A stretch of 64,000 bases of DNA from Epiperipatus broadwayi (lineage: Eukaryota > Onychophora > Udeonychophora > Euonychophora > Peripatidae), in NCBI GenBank assembly GCA_028023455.1, contig JAQFVV010006340.1, positions 2,607,938-2,671,937 of the forward strand, given 5' to 3'. Position numbers and translations under genes: made by a program. The notes beneath the pieces were generated by a model that worked only from the letters and a program-made list of their open reading frames with translations, made no database searches and was not told where the DNA came from. Each line of letters opens with the position of its first letter. Within the stretch, counting starts at the first letter, position 1. Shown here piece by piece: positions 35,279 through 49,134 of the stretch.

Positions 35279-35281
<3 letters not shown>

Positions 35282-38200
35282 ACCAGATTGAACCACTGAA
35301 ACTACCTACTTACACGTATATAAGTGTTGGCCAGTTTCAAACTCCTTCATAATACATTTATAATCTTATAAAGGTTATGTGAACGAACCGGCACGTTCGA
35401 GCAAAATGGGAGATCTCATTGATAGCTTTACTATCAACAATGGCCCATCTCAGCTGCTAGATTCAAATCCCTACTATCCAAATACTTTATTTGTTTTGGG
35501 GTAAACCCTGGGGCACCAGCTAGTCTGAAGACTAACGTATTCGGAAAGTAGGCTTATAATCCAGCGCTCAAAACAATTCCCTTAACTAGCCCAGTCTAAT
35601 TTTAATCAGTAATAAAATATAGAAAAAGAATTGATAAAAAGAATTAACCGACAAATAAATTTTAATTTTAATGACAATTTATAAACTAACATTAAATAAT
35701 TTTAAACATTCTATAAATTTAATATAATACACACACATTTTAAATTAACATTTCTAAACTAGTTTAAATGTTCTTGTAGATTTTAATAGTAGAACACTGG
35801 TATTTATATAATTTAACAAATAACATTGATATAATGATCACGCACATATTAACTCATAATAATAAAGCATTAATAGCATTTGAAACTTAAACACACATAT
35901 CAATAGTTCATTTTATGTATGATAATAGTTCATATAATTTGAATCTTGAATATTTACAAATTACAGCGGTGGCTACTACGTATAAATGATAATAAATAAA
36001 TATTTACCTAGGATTTTTGGGAACATGGATATTGCTTGTTGTTGACTGCTTCTGCTGATTCTGATGGATTATATCTAACCGATTAGATTTGGATGTTTCT
36101 TGAAGATATTTTTATGCGAATCCATTTGTTTTATTTTGAAGACAGTTGAACGTTGGATGGAGGATTTCTGAGTTGTTATGCAGACATTATTTCATGGGCA
36201 GGTCTTGCTGATCTTGTTGGACTAAGGGCTGAATGAAGAGTGTATATTTCCATAAGATGCTCAACAGTGCATGTTTGTTTCTGGATTCATAATAGAAATG
36301 TACTGTTATCAAGACTGTCACTGCAAACTAGACTGAATAAAACTCTTAACTCAACTGATTTTCCGATAAAATATTCCGTATTTATACCGATGAAGTGTTT
36401 TCCTTTTGATATCCTCCGGCAAATATCTGTTGTTGAAATTCTTTAGCAATTAATCCTAAGACAACGTTTTTTTGATTGATTGTTTAATTAGTAGTAGCTA
36501 TTTCAAAACATGTTGTTTTCATATCTTTAATTAGTAGCACACCGCTGTGTTTTTTGTTTTTAAAATACATTTTTCATTTCTTTATAATATTTAGTACTGA
36601 TACATTTTTTTTTACATTCACACGCACATATATAATTTTACTCTACACATCAAAACTAGTTCTAAGATTATTTTTCTTCTTTAATTTAAATGAAAAGATT
36701 TATTTATATATATATATTTAAAGCTTTTAAATTGTATTTCACTAATAATAATAAACTCTTTACTTCCTTTTTATAAAACCTTCAGTTGAACTTTAAGAAA
36801 AACCCCTTCCCACTTTAAATCAATGATTTTTCAACTTTTATTTCAAACTTTTTTGCGAAATATTTTTTTGTTTTAATAGTTTTTTTACGACAAAATTATT
36901 TTATATACATGTGCCAATTTGGCCTTGGCACATTATATATATATTATCACAGTTGGGGATGATGATGAAATATATATAATGTGCCAATTTGGCCTTGGCA
37001 CATTATATATATATTATCACAGTTGGGGATGATGATGAAATATCCAGTTTTACCGTATCTGCCGACAGAGCGCCACTAGGCTACTTTAAACCTAAAAAAT
37101 TTATAGAGTAGGCAGATGCATGCTGTTAAGATCATGACCGCCAGCCCTAGTCACTAGCTCAAGTAGACACAGAAACTTATATATTTATTAAAATATATTT
37201 TTAATAATAAAGAATAAAAAAAGCAATCACTGTCAGTATTAATAACACAAAAAAGATTTTATTTACATATATAATTAATAACACACAAACTTTAAAAAAA
37301 ACATTTTTTATAACAAAAGAAGAAAGTTGTTTTATTTTGTTTCATTAGTTATTATTTTATTTGTTTTTAACTTTTATTCTTAATCTTAGAAATGTTGAGT
37401 ATAGATGAGCTACCCAGGCCACGCACCTAAAAGACTTTCAAACATTTGATTCCAGGTTAAAAATCCGCAGCCACACCAATGCTCACTTCCAGATATATAT
37501 CAGCAACCAATGCAATATGAACATGTTATCATCGAATCACACTGACAGGAATGTGTGTCTGAACAGTGTGATAATATTGGAGAAAACATGAGTTTCAACC
37601 AGTATAGGGATGTGCTTCTATTCGATGAAGGAATCATGTATGTAATATAAAGAGAACATGCTACGAATGGATGGGAGAGTGGTCATATCTTGCCAACTTA
37701 TCTTCTCAATCCATAGAGCTGGAATGGGTCAATGGTGCAGGAAATACTTCTGCATCCATTTCAATGATATGGCTACCTTTTTGAGGTCATGCATTCAGTT
37801 GGACTCATCACCCTAGGTGCTAACACACTTCACATTACATTGATATAAATGTTCATATATCTCTCCACCAGCATTGACACAACTATGCAACAAATAGTCC
37901 AAAATCAAAACCCCTTTTAAACTAACATATATTTAAATTAGTCTAGCAGCCATCTATACTCAACTAACATTTAAATCATTTTATTAATTTAATAAAAATA
38001 AAATATTTAGTTTACAGTTTGAAAATCATTTTAAAATGAGCATTATATTTAACTTATTTTCTTTCCAGAAATACTATTTTTAACCTATTTTTAAAATTTA
38101 ATAATGCACAAATAACAATGTGTTTTCTATCTTTACATCCATTTGCAATAGCAACCCCTGCCCTATTACAAACAGATATTAATTAAACATGAATAAACAA

Positions 38201-41200
38201 AAATAAAATACAATACATATTTTTAAAAGATTATATTGAAAACTTTAGCTAAATGTTTTAAAATTGCAAAGTTTATAAAAGATACAGAAAAGTTCAGATT
38301 TATTCAGGAAAGAAAGTTTATTGTTTATTTTTTTAGACACAAATAAAATCCGAAAGATTTCAAGCTTAAGAGAGTTTATATTTAAGTTGATCATTTATAA
38401 ATTTATACCTCTTTTTATCCATGCTCATTCCTTCACGACAAAAATCTGAGTTTATACAAGATCCATTTCTTGTGGGCAATGATGATTTACGAAGATGCAT
38501 GTACAATGTTTTCTGAAGATGGTACTAGTGGTTCTATCCACGGATCCCAGGATAGGAAAGCTACCTTCAGCCAGCCACACTGAAGAAAGCCCATTGACAC
38601 TGACTACATTCTTAGTGATGGTGACAATAGCTTTTTAAAAAATTTCTGCTTTCAACAAAGACAATTGTATTTAAAGTTTTCATTTTCTGATTCTCTCCAA
38701 CAAACTAATTATATTTTTGGATTTTCCTTTTATAGTCCTCAGGCACCTTTTCTCTGGAATGCAGGATTTATAACTATTTTATTGGTTAATTCAGTTTGTG
38801 GCCAAGTATTTTTGGGTTTTCCACTGAGGTCTGTGTCTCTATCTCTGGGCGGAAACTCTTATATATTCCGTAATTATTTTTTTTATTTTATACTTTATTT
38901 AAAGATTTCAATTCTATATTTTTTTTAAAACTTATTTTAATATTTAAATCAAACATTAATAAATTAATAATTCGTTATTTGTGCATTTTGAACATTTGTG
39001 TTTTTAATTCAGTATTAGATATTTGCAAAACATTATGTATTAGAATTTAAATGTAACACATATATATATCCCATTACAATATATATATTGTACCAGACCA
39101 AAACTCCCCTATGGATTTCCTAATCTTGCACTGAGCATGAAGTGAACAAGATTTAACAGGAAAAGAAATGGATACCAATTTAGCCGATTGTCTGTACTCA
39201 TGTATATTGGTACTTCCAGATAAACTGATTGAAAGAGTGGATTGACAGGACTCTTCCAGTTAAAAACACCCTTTAGTTGATATCTTATTTGAATGCCTGA
39301 ATATTTAGAACAATGGCAAGTACACACCTTTGAAAAATCTATTTACAAAATAGACCTTTGCATGCCACTTCTAGAAAAGAATAAAAATGAATTTTTTTTC
39401 CTCCCAGAAAGGGTGTGCAATACCATATGTTCAGTGGAGCATAGGAATAAGATTTAACACTCCAGTAGAGTGATATCCCTTGTGGCTAGCTCAGTCACTC
39501 TACATCTAGGGTCTTCAAATGGGTAAGTTAAATTATTATTACAGGTACATGGTTGATAAGGAAAGAATACATTTTTATCAATATAAATAATAATACGAAA
39601 ACAAAACAAGTCAAATATTATGATTAAATATTTATTTAATCCCAAATAACCACCACCATTTTATACTAATGATGGTATAATAAACAAATGCTAAATAATT
39701 AATGATCACAAACCCATATATATACATATCGAGGTGTTGAAATAGATAAAATACAATTTTAAATAAGAAAAATAATAAATCCCTAAAGCTATTTACAATG
39801 TTTATAAGTAATGGAAGTGGTCTGAGCTTTTTACCCTGTAGAAATAAGTTATACTTGTGTGACTTTATATACAGATATGAGATTTTCAGTCATACAGTCA
39901 TACACTTTTACTGATGACTTTAAACCCTTTTTATTGATAGCAGATATAACAATAAAAAGAACTATGTATACGTATATTTGCATTATGAAATATTTCACTA
40001 ATTTTATATTTTTCAACATATCAATAAAGTTGCATTAGTTCAGATACTATATAGTATGCAACATAAGGTACTGTATCTATTTTCCTTTGGCTATAGATAA
40101 ATTCCTATACATGTATATATGTGCAGCACAATAATACACTTACTATTTTAAACATAAAGTTATTAAAGGACTTGCTTACAGGGAATCTTTAATAGATCCC
40201 TTCTTACACACATCATGAGGTGTAGCAGTGACAAAAAAAATAACTTAAAAAAGATATAAGGTTAAATACATTTTTAGATATTCAACATGAGATATTGTAT
40301 TTACCGAATATTATAAAAGTATGTACACATATATACACATGTATATTTATATCTGACAAATTTCAGGAGTAACAAGAGAGAAATGAATAGCAACAAAAAA
40401 AGAATCTCATTGCAACCTTTGTTGAAAATACTAGAATTTGAAATAGAAAAATTGACTCAAAAGATTTATGTAAACGCTTTAACATGTATGCCCATAATAA
40501 CTGTAAATTCAATATACATATGCGAGAGACAACTCTCTCTTTTTTTAAACGATTAATAATAATAATAAAAAAATAATAATATATTTAATTGGAAATATCA
40601 AAGTTAATTATTTCAATATTAATAAAATATTTTAAAATAAACTTATGTCTGCATCTTCATTCTTCTCCTCTGGGCTCTACGTGGGCTTCAAGTCAACTGG
40701 CTGTGCGGTGAGGATTTCATCTATTTAGCAAGGCAGCATTTGTCATCCTCATGGGTGGCTGGAACTGGCGTGGTCACATCTTGGTGGCTTGGGACAGAGA
40801 AAGGGCAGTGCACTGGCTGGTTGTCTACCCCATGGTCATTTTACTGGACTCTCTGGTAGATTGCTTCATATTTTCCTCTGTTTGTATATGATAATAATTT
40901 TTATTAAATGTTCATTTGCTATCTTGACTGGTTCATTAAATCTTAAGAAATCATTAGTTCTTAAAAGAACTGTACAATGGATTTCTTCTTAGAAAATATC
41001 TATTGTATTCTAGTCCATAAATTAATCTCCAAACGGCTAGATGATTTATCAATTTTTGAGCCAAAGTAGTGAATGACTCCCAAAGAAAGAATGAATTCCA
41101 CAGCACTATCAATCCACTCATAAGAACCAATTCAGATATCCCTCTGAAAAGAAGGAATCAGTCAATCTTTTTAATTTAGCTTATCACTTAAATTATAAAC

Positions 41201-41732
41201 ATTCCTTTATATCTTTCTGATTAAATTCTACATTTTATGTTTGACACAATGTTTTCCATCTTGAATAACCTAGACCACTTGCTTACAAAATCAATTCAAA
41301 AGAATTTTTCTAAAAAGATAACAGTTTAATTATAGCATTATCAAACCTTTTGCTTTTGATCAGATTTTTGCAAAAGCAATTAACATTTTTTTTTGCTTAT
41401 GGAATAAAATTACAATCTTTAGAAAAGTAATTTAAAAAAATATACAAGTATGTTGGAAAATAAAAAAGCAAATATATATAATGACATATCATAAAAAATA
41501 TACAAAAAAAAACAAAAAAAATGCATGAGTTTATTATACAATATTTTGTATGTCAATTTCATATTACTTTAAATTGGTGTGTGTGGGTATTTTAATGCTC
41601 AGACCCAACTTCCATTATTAATATAATACATTTATATATTTTTTGTGCCTAATATGTACAAATCTATATATGTATCTGCTGTAATATTCTTTACAACAGA
41701 TTTTGCACAAGGCCATTGGATAATGCCTGGCA
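35279..41732. mobile_element. 6.45-kb inserted block, at least two TG...CA units
   Basis: Copy 1 runs without a break across the place where this block sits, so it is inserted material. It begins TGTACCAGATTG and ends ATGCCTGGCA, both against TA runs. An internal junction at 39071-39090 reads CCATTACA, AT run, TGTACCAGACC, splitting it into 35279-39078 and 39089-41732. I found no coding region: ORFs of 60-90 codons (36240-36446, 38665-38928, 40789-40992) match nothing I know. The segments are probably solo LTRs or deleted LTR elements (inference). Confidence 0.5.
36911..37042 (+). repeat. 70-bp tandem duplication with internal hairpin
   Basis: The unit starting GTGCCAATTTGGCCTTGGCA at 36911 is repeated at 36981 without visible change for over 60 bases. 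Each unit has TGTGCCAA/TTGGCACA arms and a GATGATGA end. Identity between units implies a recent event. Confidence 0.9.
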
Positions 41733-42123
41733 ATATATATATATATATATATATGCATTACATACATATGCTTTGTGTCAAATAATTTTTTTAACATGTT
41801 ACAATCTTTTGTTAAGGAATAAACCATTTGTTTTAGAAAAAGTTAAAACAAATTTAAATATGAATAAGTGTAGTAGGACTTAGTATAGGATGATCATGGG
41901 GAAGTGTGGGTTGAGTTACAGAACATCACATTCCAAAAATAATTCGGTTAAAAATTGCATCAATTAATATTGCTAGGTAATTATATAAATGCCTAATGGA
42001 CTGCAAGTGAGTAGGCTTCACATTTTAGTAATAATTAAAACATTGTTTATTTAAGAGCTTTATTAGCTGCAAGGCATACAAAAAGATGAATAATATTACA
42101 AAGTAATTACAGCTAACAAAATG

Positions 42124-42195
<72 letters not shown>

Positions 42196-42650
42196 TTACT
42201 CAAAATAAAATATTTCAATATGTTATTTCACTAAAAGTATCAATGTATTTTGCCAATATTTGGTAATAAGGTAAAAAGCTGTTAGGTAATGCTTAATCAA
42301 CTTAAGAAATGAGAAGTAAACCACAGGTGTTCAGGAATTAATAGTGCTAGAGCTAATTAGTAAAAAAAATTCCAACAAAATCAGGTGACTGGCTAATTAA
42401 ATTATTAGTGAAAACAAATTTTAAAAGATAAATCTGGATACTTTTTATTTCTAAATCATATATAAACTCAGGAAAATGTATTGTAATTGTCTTCACTTCT
42501 CCAGCAGCCTGAAACTATACCCAAGAAAGTAGAAATCGTGGAATAAAGAAAATTACTGTATCCTTGCTTACCATCCTATGAGAGCATGAGCTATAAATTT
42601 TATAATGAAGTTCATTCCAGTTGTTGTTATATAGTTCAAGCAATAACTTC
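41733..42650. repeat. Duplicated block, copy 2, part 3
   Basis: It aligns with about 10375-11240 of copy 1 (ATAAACCATTTGTTT, GTAGGACTTAGTATAG, CTCAGGAAAATGTATTGTAA). A 66-base TA run at 42126-42191 is absent from copy 1. After about 42650 similarity to copy 1 ends. Confidence 0.75.
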
Positions 42651-44833
42651 ATTTCGAGTTTGCAAATGATCTTTCAAGAGATCTTTTTTTCATTTTTCTA
42701 TAACTTTAAAAACATTTTTTTCCTTACAACATTTTATTAAAATTTATAGGAAAATGAAAAAATGTTGAGGGCCAGGCTGTTTAAAACTTGTTTTTTTTTA
42801 ATTTTTTCTAACAATAATTGAAAGGTAAAAGAGTCATATGCAATTAAATGACAGTTTATTTATTTTTTATTAAGAAACTAACTGTACCCAGCCACAATCT
42901 GGTTAAAGGGAAAAGACAGAAAAGAGAAAGTACACATTTCTAATATGTTTAATTTCATAAAGCTTGTGGGTATACAATATTTTTTGTTGTTCCATTGTCT
43001 GTTCAGATATAGAGAATGTCCGGTTTGTGATTCTAGAACATACAACATATAATTGTCAATGTGAGAAGCAATCCATGCCTGTCACAGGTATGACCTCTAC
43101 ATAATAGTAGGTATATAAACACATACATATTCAAATGCAACGTTGTGTTAAATTTCAAAGTAATCGGTGCACAGAAACAAAATAAAAAACAATGAAAAAA
43201 ATAAATTATACTCATGAAATTACTAAATAAGATTACATATTTTTTTAAAAAATCTGATAGTAAGTGTATTTTTTTAAAATATATTCATATATTTATTGTA
43301 TTAATAATATGCATATGTATAATTATTCATAATCAACCTTTGTGTCTAGATTATTCCATAAATACCATATTATATCGCTCCTAATCAATTTCTTGTCTAT
43401 TTACAAAATGGCTATGAATATGAGGGCTCTGACCCTTGAAAGTGCTTAGCCACTTAATTATATATATATACATTTTTTGTCTTCAGCTTTTTGTGCTTGT
43501 GTTAGCACATTTTATATTTTGCACTCTAGAACAATTAGCTGCCAAGTTTAAAGTGTTTGCTCATTACAATAATTGAATGTGTTTGTATGTGCAGTAATAT
43601 GCACTTTACCCTGAGAACATTAGTAAATGAAAAAATGATTTATTTTAATATCTGTAATTTAAATATATATTGTAGCATTATAATTTATATATTTAATTTT
43701 ATTTAAATGTATAACATTTTATATGAATTTTTTTTTTTTTTGTAGTTTTAAAATAATGTTATTGTAATGTTTCCTCAAAAATTTTAATATAATCTACAAC
43801 AATAAGGTATCTAGAGAAACTGCAAAAAACTTTCAAATAAATCATTGTAAGAGTTAGCAAATTTGAGTGAGAATAATGAGGATATACATAGTAAAAACAT
43901 AAATAGACATTCATGAAAGGAAATTTTCCCTTTTATTGCTAGTCATCTGCTAAGTAATCTGTACAGAACAAATATTAAAATTTAGCCATAATGGTAGTTT
44001 TTAAATTAAACATAGCTCAAAGTATATATAAACAAAGAAAATAAATCAATCTCCCTGAGCTATGACTTAAAAGCATTCTAAATGTTGAACAAAGAATAAA
44101 GATAGAATGAATCCAAATAAATCCAAACTATTCATTCTATTCTTGATTCTTTGTTCAACATTTGGAGTGGTTTTAAACATAGCCTCATGGAGATTGATTT
44201 TTTCCCATAACAATAATGTCATTTTGGGAGATGAAGTAACAGATTACAAATCATTTGCCCAAATCTCAGGATTGTCCCAATAAATAACTAAAAATACCTG
44301 AAATTTTTTTATAAACTTAAAATTCATGGACAAAATAAATTTAAATATTTTTCTTAGAAATGACAATTTTTAAATTACTCCAAGAAGGCTAACATTTCAA
44401 TAACTCATCTACTATGGTGATAAAAACAAATATTAATGAAATAATTTTCATAAAAATTGCATACTAGATAATTTGTTATTTTTAACCAAATTTTTTTCAA
44501 AATTAATGAAACTCATCTTTTAAACCTTTTTTAAAAAAAAAAAAAATGACAAAATTTATTAATTTTACCTCCAGAGAAAACTATCAATTATCTAGGAAAC
44601 TCATTTACAAATGGAGAACAACTTGTTTTGATTTCACTTAATATTTAAAATTCACTGTGTTAATTCATTCATTCAAAAAGAAATATTTTGTCATTATCTT
44701 ATTTATTTGCAATGACAATTAAGGATTTCTATCCTAGATGTTTCAAATAATTTATAAACAATTCATTTCATTTAAAAAAAACTTTGCTTGGATAATATTT
44801 CTGAAATATATCTTTGTGAATATATATATGTAT
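42651..44833. other. AT-rich region with one foldback, no gene
   Basis: Apart from the foldback at 44043-44200 I see no repeat family, RNA gene or protein-like ORF. The 60-codon minus-strand ORF 43033-43215 has no recognisable motif. Confidence 0.5.
44043..44200. repeat. Foldback, ~70-bp arms
   Basis: The left arm AAATCAATCTCC...GTTGAACAAAGAATAAAGA pairs with the right arm, which ends GGAGATTGATTT. The unpaired centre is only about 20 bases. It looks like a small MITE or snap-back element. Confidence 0.8.
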
Positions 44834-45149
44834 TGTAACCATTAGTTTCTTTCATGGAAATGCTAATGAGGGGTGATATTCAGTGTAACATCAGTTTTTA
44901 CATAATCTAAATATTTTTTTTTTTTATCAAAATGTTAAATTAAATAAAAGTTGATATTTTGTTTTAGAATAAAAACATCGTAAATCCCGAATCTATAACA
45001 TATAAATAAAAGTATGTTTAGATTTTTTTTCAAAATTACGGTGTATATGTATAGAGAGGGAAAAGGGGTGATTGTCTTGCATGCATTATAAAACTTTAAA
45101 ACAGTTAATTAAGTTAAAAATGAAATTTGGTGTAAGAACAGGTTTCATT
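44834..45149. other. Short AT-rich stretch after a TA/TGTAACC junction
   Basis: It begins TGTAACCATTAG right after a TA-rich run, the same junction form as the LTR starts. No matching end is seen. Confidence 0.3.
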
Positions 45150-46030
45150 GATCAATTTAGTCGTACATAACTGGGGAACAGAAAGAGTATATTTTTAATC
45201 AGGATATTCAGGATGAGATTAATATCTTCAAGGTACAATCAATAATGGCAAATAACACAATTCCAGCCTCTGTTTATAATCAGCTTGACTATGCTCTCAG
45301 ATTTGCAATGTGTAGATTTTTTAACCAGTTGTGCTATGAGAGAATCGAGTGGCCCTTTATGAGCAAGTCCATCAATTGATGAACTGAGACATATTTCCAT
45401 AGAAGATATTGACTCGAAGATTATGGCTAGAATTCTCTTGAAGAAATTACCTCACCATATCAATACTAGAATATCTTCTGCTTACCATGCCATTAAGGAT
45501 AGACATGCAGTAAATGCAGCCTTAAAAATTCATGAGACTATTAAATATGTGAGGGATTTAAACTTAACCCAATATTATACTATTCAAATAGATTTTCAGC
45601 CTTCTTTTGATATGGTCAATTGGTCACACTTGATTCAGTCCCTCCACCTTTTAATCCCTGATCACATATGGTTGGTGAATGCAGTTGAAAATTATATTAA
45701 AAATAGTACAATCTCTCTTAGAAACTTTATGAGAAGATTTTTTTTATTCCTATGAGGGGTATTCCACAGATTTTCTCCCTTGGTGGCTCTTCTGTTTGCA
45801 GTTTATAAAGATCCTCTCATTCATAAGATTTAGAACCTCATTCCTGGCCTTTATCTTCTGCACTCGGGATTACAGGTAGCTGTTACAGCTTGCATTGATG
45901 ATATTATAATATTTCAAAACAGCTATAATATCCAAGTTGTGATGAATATCTTAGAAAATTTTCAGGCTGAAAACTGCTCAGTTATTCAACCAATAAAGTC
46001 TGCAGCCTGGCAGTTAGCTACAGATGCATA
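45150..46030 (+). pseudogene. Non-LTR retrotransposon reverse transcriptase fragment 1
   Basis: The 110-codon open part (45423-45755) reads MARILLKKLPHHINTRISSA, then DRHAVNAALKIHE and IDFQPSFDMVNW. These match the RT blocks KILA.RL...I...Q..F..GR and D..KAFD.V.W of L1/Tx1-like LINEs. After a frameshift, GIPQIFSLGG (45750-45790) stands for the QG.PLSP block, and CIDDIIIF (about 45893-45916) for the catalytic xxDD box with Y/F-A replaced. Frame changes and stops near 45380, 45755 and 45830 make it dead. Endonuclease and C-terminal parts are missing. The clade call is uncertain. Confidence 0.7.
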
Positions 46031-46239
46031 ATCTTTTCTATACCTTCCTTACACAACTTTCAGACAAAATCACCCATACTTTTTCATTTATGTGCATGTT
46101 CCCATGTTGCTAAAGATCTCATTTGAGCTTTAAACAGTAGGCTACTTTCCTTGCTATTATCATAAATTAACTCAGACCCAATATTCTGTTTACTCCTATA
46201 AATATTTAAACTCTATTTACTCATCATACTAGCCCCCCC

Positions 46240-47530
46240 ATCTCTCTTAACTCCCTATTTTTATTAATGCAACTATTCTTCTATCCCATTCCTTAACACT
46301 ATAACACTTAACAATTCTCCTAACACAATCATCCCACCTTTTGTATAAGTATACTGACATAAATTCTGTATCTAAATCTTCTGAATATTGAAGTACCTTT
46401 CACACCTATCTTGTTTCCTGCCCTTTATTCACAACCCAATTAAATACTATTTTGGCTATTCTTTTATTATTCATAAACTGCAATCTACCAAACATTTTCT
46501 TTTGCTTTTGCAACTTTCATATAAAAACTTGACCACCTTTTCTCCTTGAATTTCCTCCTTTCCTGTCCATACTTACCCCTTTACTAACATATAATGCATC
46601 ATAACCTTGCTACTGCCACTCTGTTTTATACAATTCTAACTACATTTTATTTATTATATGAGAACATTGTTAATTTCTTTATCAATCCCTTTATTTGCTT
46701 TGCTCTATATCAAGTTTTTCTCCCATTTGTTCAACAATTTCTCTGATTACTTAAGATGATTCCCAAATAGTTATATCTATTCACCACACTTAAATTTATA
46801 TCCACCAGTAAAAAAATCTTTGTCTTCTTTTTCACCAGTATTAATCATCATTACTTTGGATTTTTCTTCATTAAATTTAATCTCCATTTCTTTAACCACC
46901 TTTGTAAATGTTCTCAGTATAACTTTCATATGTTTCATTCTTTCTGTACACAAATAAACATCATCTGCATAAAAAAGACCCGGCAACCTATATTATGTGA
47001 ATTTCTACCCCTCTTCCTACTCTTTCTAATGCTCTCTCCATTTCTCTCAAATACAATAAAAACAAAATAAGTGACAGTGACCATCCTTGCCCTAATCCTA
47101 CCCCATTTTTAACCTAAACTCTTTCTATATTCCCTAATTGATACAAATAGTAATTATTTTCATATAATTTCTTAATATATATCCATAAGTTGTGTACCTA
47201 TAAGTAAACTCTCTCCTATATGCCTATTTTATTGAAAACCTCCTTGCACTTCTCCCACAATATTATTTTCTTCCATCCATTTTGCAACCCTTCCAGCCAC
47301 CATATGTGAAAAAACTTTATATTGTACTGATATTACTGCTATCTGTCTATAATTGTTTAACTTTCTATGATCCTTATCCTTCCCTTTAAATAAGAGCCTT
47401 ACTCTTATATTACTCCAACAAACTGGAAAATCTCACTTCTGTGCCATCTTATTAAAACATGATAATACTTTTAATTTTGCCTTGTGCCCAAAATTCATAA
47501 CCATCTCTGCTGCCTTCTAAATGTCATGTG
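46240..47530 (-). pseudogene. Non-LTR retrotransposon reverse transcriptase fragment 2
   Basis: On the minus strand the region 47160-46987 translates with breaks to a GVGLGQG.SLS.ILFLLYLREMERAL block (RQGCPLSP...FN.YI..ME). Directly below, 46986-46777 reads GLFYADDVYLC, then FNEEKSKVMMIN, the catalytic YADD box and the following N..KSK block. Farther down (about 46440-46330) are stretches such as VWKVLQYSEDLD. It is a different LINE from fragment 1, tail-to-tail with it. Numerous stops show that it is old. Confidence 0.75.
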
Positions 47531-47751
47531 TTTACAATGACTTCAATCAGCAAAATAATTAAATTTGATGATAAAATGACTAATTATAAAATAAAAAAGT
47601 GTGGCATATATATTTGCAACTTATATAGAATCATAAAATAAATAAATACAAACTATTAAAATTAACAAATAAATAAAATGCAAAATATTAAAATTAACAA
47701 ATAATCATTAAAATTAAATTTAAATGTAATGATGACTATATATATATATAT
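47531..47751. other. AT-rich spacer ending in a TA run
   Basis: There are short repeats of TTAAAATTAACAAATAAA (about 47650-47705), then TA repeats at about 47738-47752 that abut the compound foldback. No gene. Confidence 0.6.
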
Positions 47752-49134
47752 ATGATCAATAGATGGAGCTTTACCAAAACCTCCGTACTAGCGTATTTTG
47801 TTTACATAAACATCAAAAGAGTCAGAATTCACTATCTCTTTTGTTGGCTCCACCTTCAGATCAGCTGATTTCAAGATAATTTGCTATCATCAGTGAAGGG
47901 TAGGGACCAGAAACTAGATCTAAACACTAACTCTAAATGTTTATGAAACAAGTTCATATCAGTTTGCAAGCATGAACCCAGCTTAACAAGCCAGATAGCT
48001 ACATGTGTCTGATATCAGTTCAGTTTCACCACATAGTAAAAGCCTCTGCAATATATATCAACCTTCAAAGGTACATTTATGAAAAACAAAAACAAGTTAT
48101 AAATCACATAACTGGCTATTGCTTGCATTTATGATGAATAGACAGATGTTTAGCAAAACCTCTGTACAAGCATATATTGTTTACATAAACATCAAAAGAG
48201 TCAGAATTCACTATCTCTTTCATTGGCTCCACCTTCAGATCAGCTGATTTCAAACTAATTTGCTATCATCAGTCAAGGGTAGGGACCAGAGTTGTTTTTG
48301 TTTTTCATAAATGTACCTTTGAAGGTTTTTGCAATGGCATATATTGCAGAGGCTTTTACTATGTGGTGAAACTGAACTGATATCAGACCCATGTAGCTAT
48401 CTGTCTTGTTAGGCTGAGTTTGAAGACATTACATGTCTGAAAAATTCATGCTTGCAAATGGATAGGAACTTGTTGCATAAACGCTTAGAGTTAGTGTTTA
48501 TATCTAGTTTCTGATCCCTACCCATCACTGATGATAGCAAATTAGCTTGAAATCAGCTGATCTGAAGGTGGAGCCAATAAAAAAGATAGTGAATTCTGAC
48601 TCTTTTGATGTTTATGTAAACAATATATGCTTTTACGGAGGTTTTGCTAAACATCCATCTATTGATCATAAATGCAAGCAATAGCCAGTTACGTGATTTA
48701 TAACTTGTTTTTGTTTTTCATAAATGTACCTTTGAAGGTTTTTGCAATGATATATATTGCAGAGGCTTTTAGTATGTGGTGAAACTGAACTGATATCAGA
48801 CCCATGTCTCTATATGGTTTGTAAGGCTGGGTTTGAAGACATTACGTGTCTGAAAATTTCACGCTTACAAACTGATAGGAACTTGTTTCATAAACACTTA
48901 GAGTTAGGGTTTAAATCTACTTTCTGGTCCCTACCCTTCATTGATGATAGCAAATTAGCTTGAAATCAGCTGATCTGAAGGTGGAGCCAACAAAAGAGAT
49001 AGTGACTTCTGACTCTTTTGATGTTTATGTAAACAAAATATGCTTGTATGGAGGTTTTGGTAAAGCTCCATCTATTGATCATAAATGCAAGCGATAGCAA
49101 GTAACATGATTTATAACTTAATTTTTGTTTTTCA
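47752..49134. mobile_element. Compound foldback of a 413-bp unit (two inverted, two direct)
   Basis: Left end TGATCAATAGATGGAGCTTT and right end AAAGCTCCATCTATTGATCA (about 49061-49080) are exact complements. Inside, one unit appears as reverse (47752-48126), reverse truncated (48127-48293), forward (48294-48707) and forward (48708-49134). The forward units repeat with a period of 413-414 bases, measured on TTTTTCATAAATG at 48303, 48716 and 49130. Landmarks are AAATCAGCTGATCTGAAGGT and TTTTGATGTTTATGTAAACA. The 68-codon ORF at 48757-48963 is a by-product. No transposase is encoded. Confidence 0.85.

Noticed and set aside
43033-43215. Helitron helicase C-terminus on the minus strand
   Set aside because: A vague likeness in one peptide only; no helicase or Rep motif and no CTRR hairpin end nearby.
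48757-48963. 68-codon ORF
   Set aside because: It lies within the 413-bp repeated module, and the sister module at 48340 does not keep the frame.
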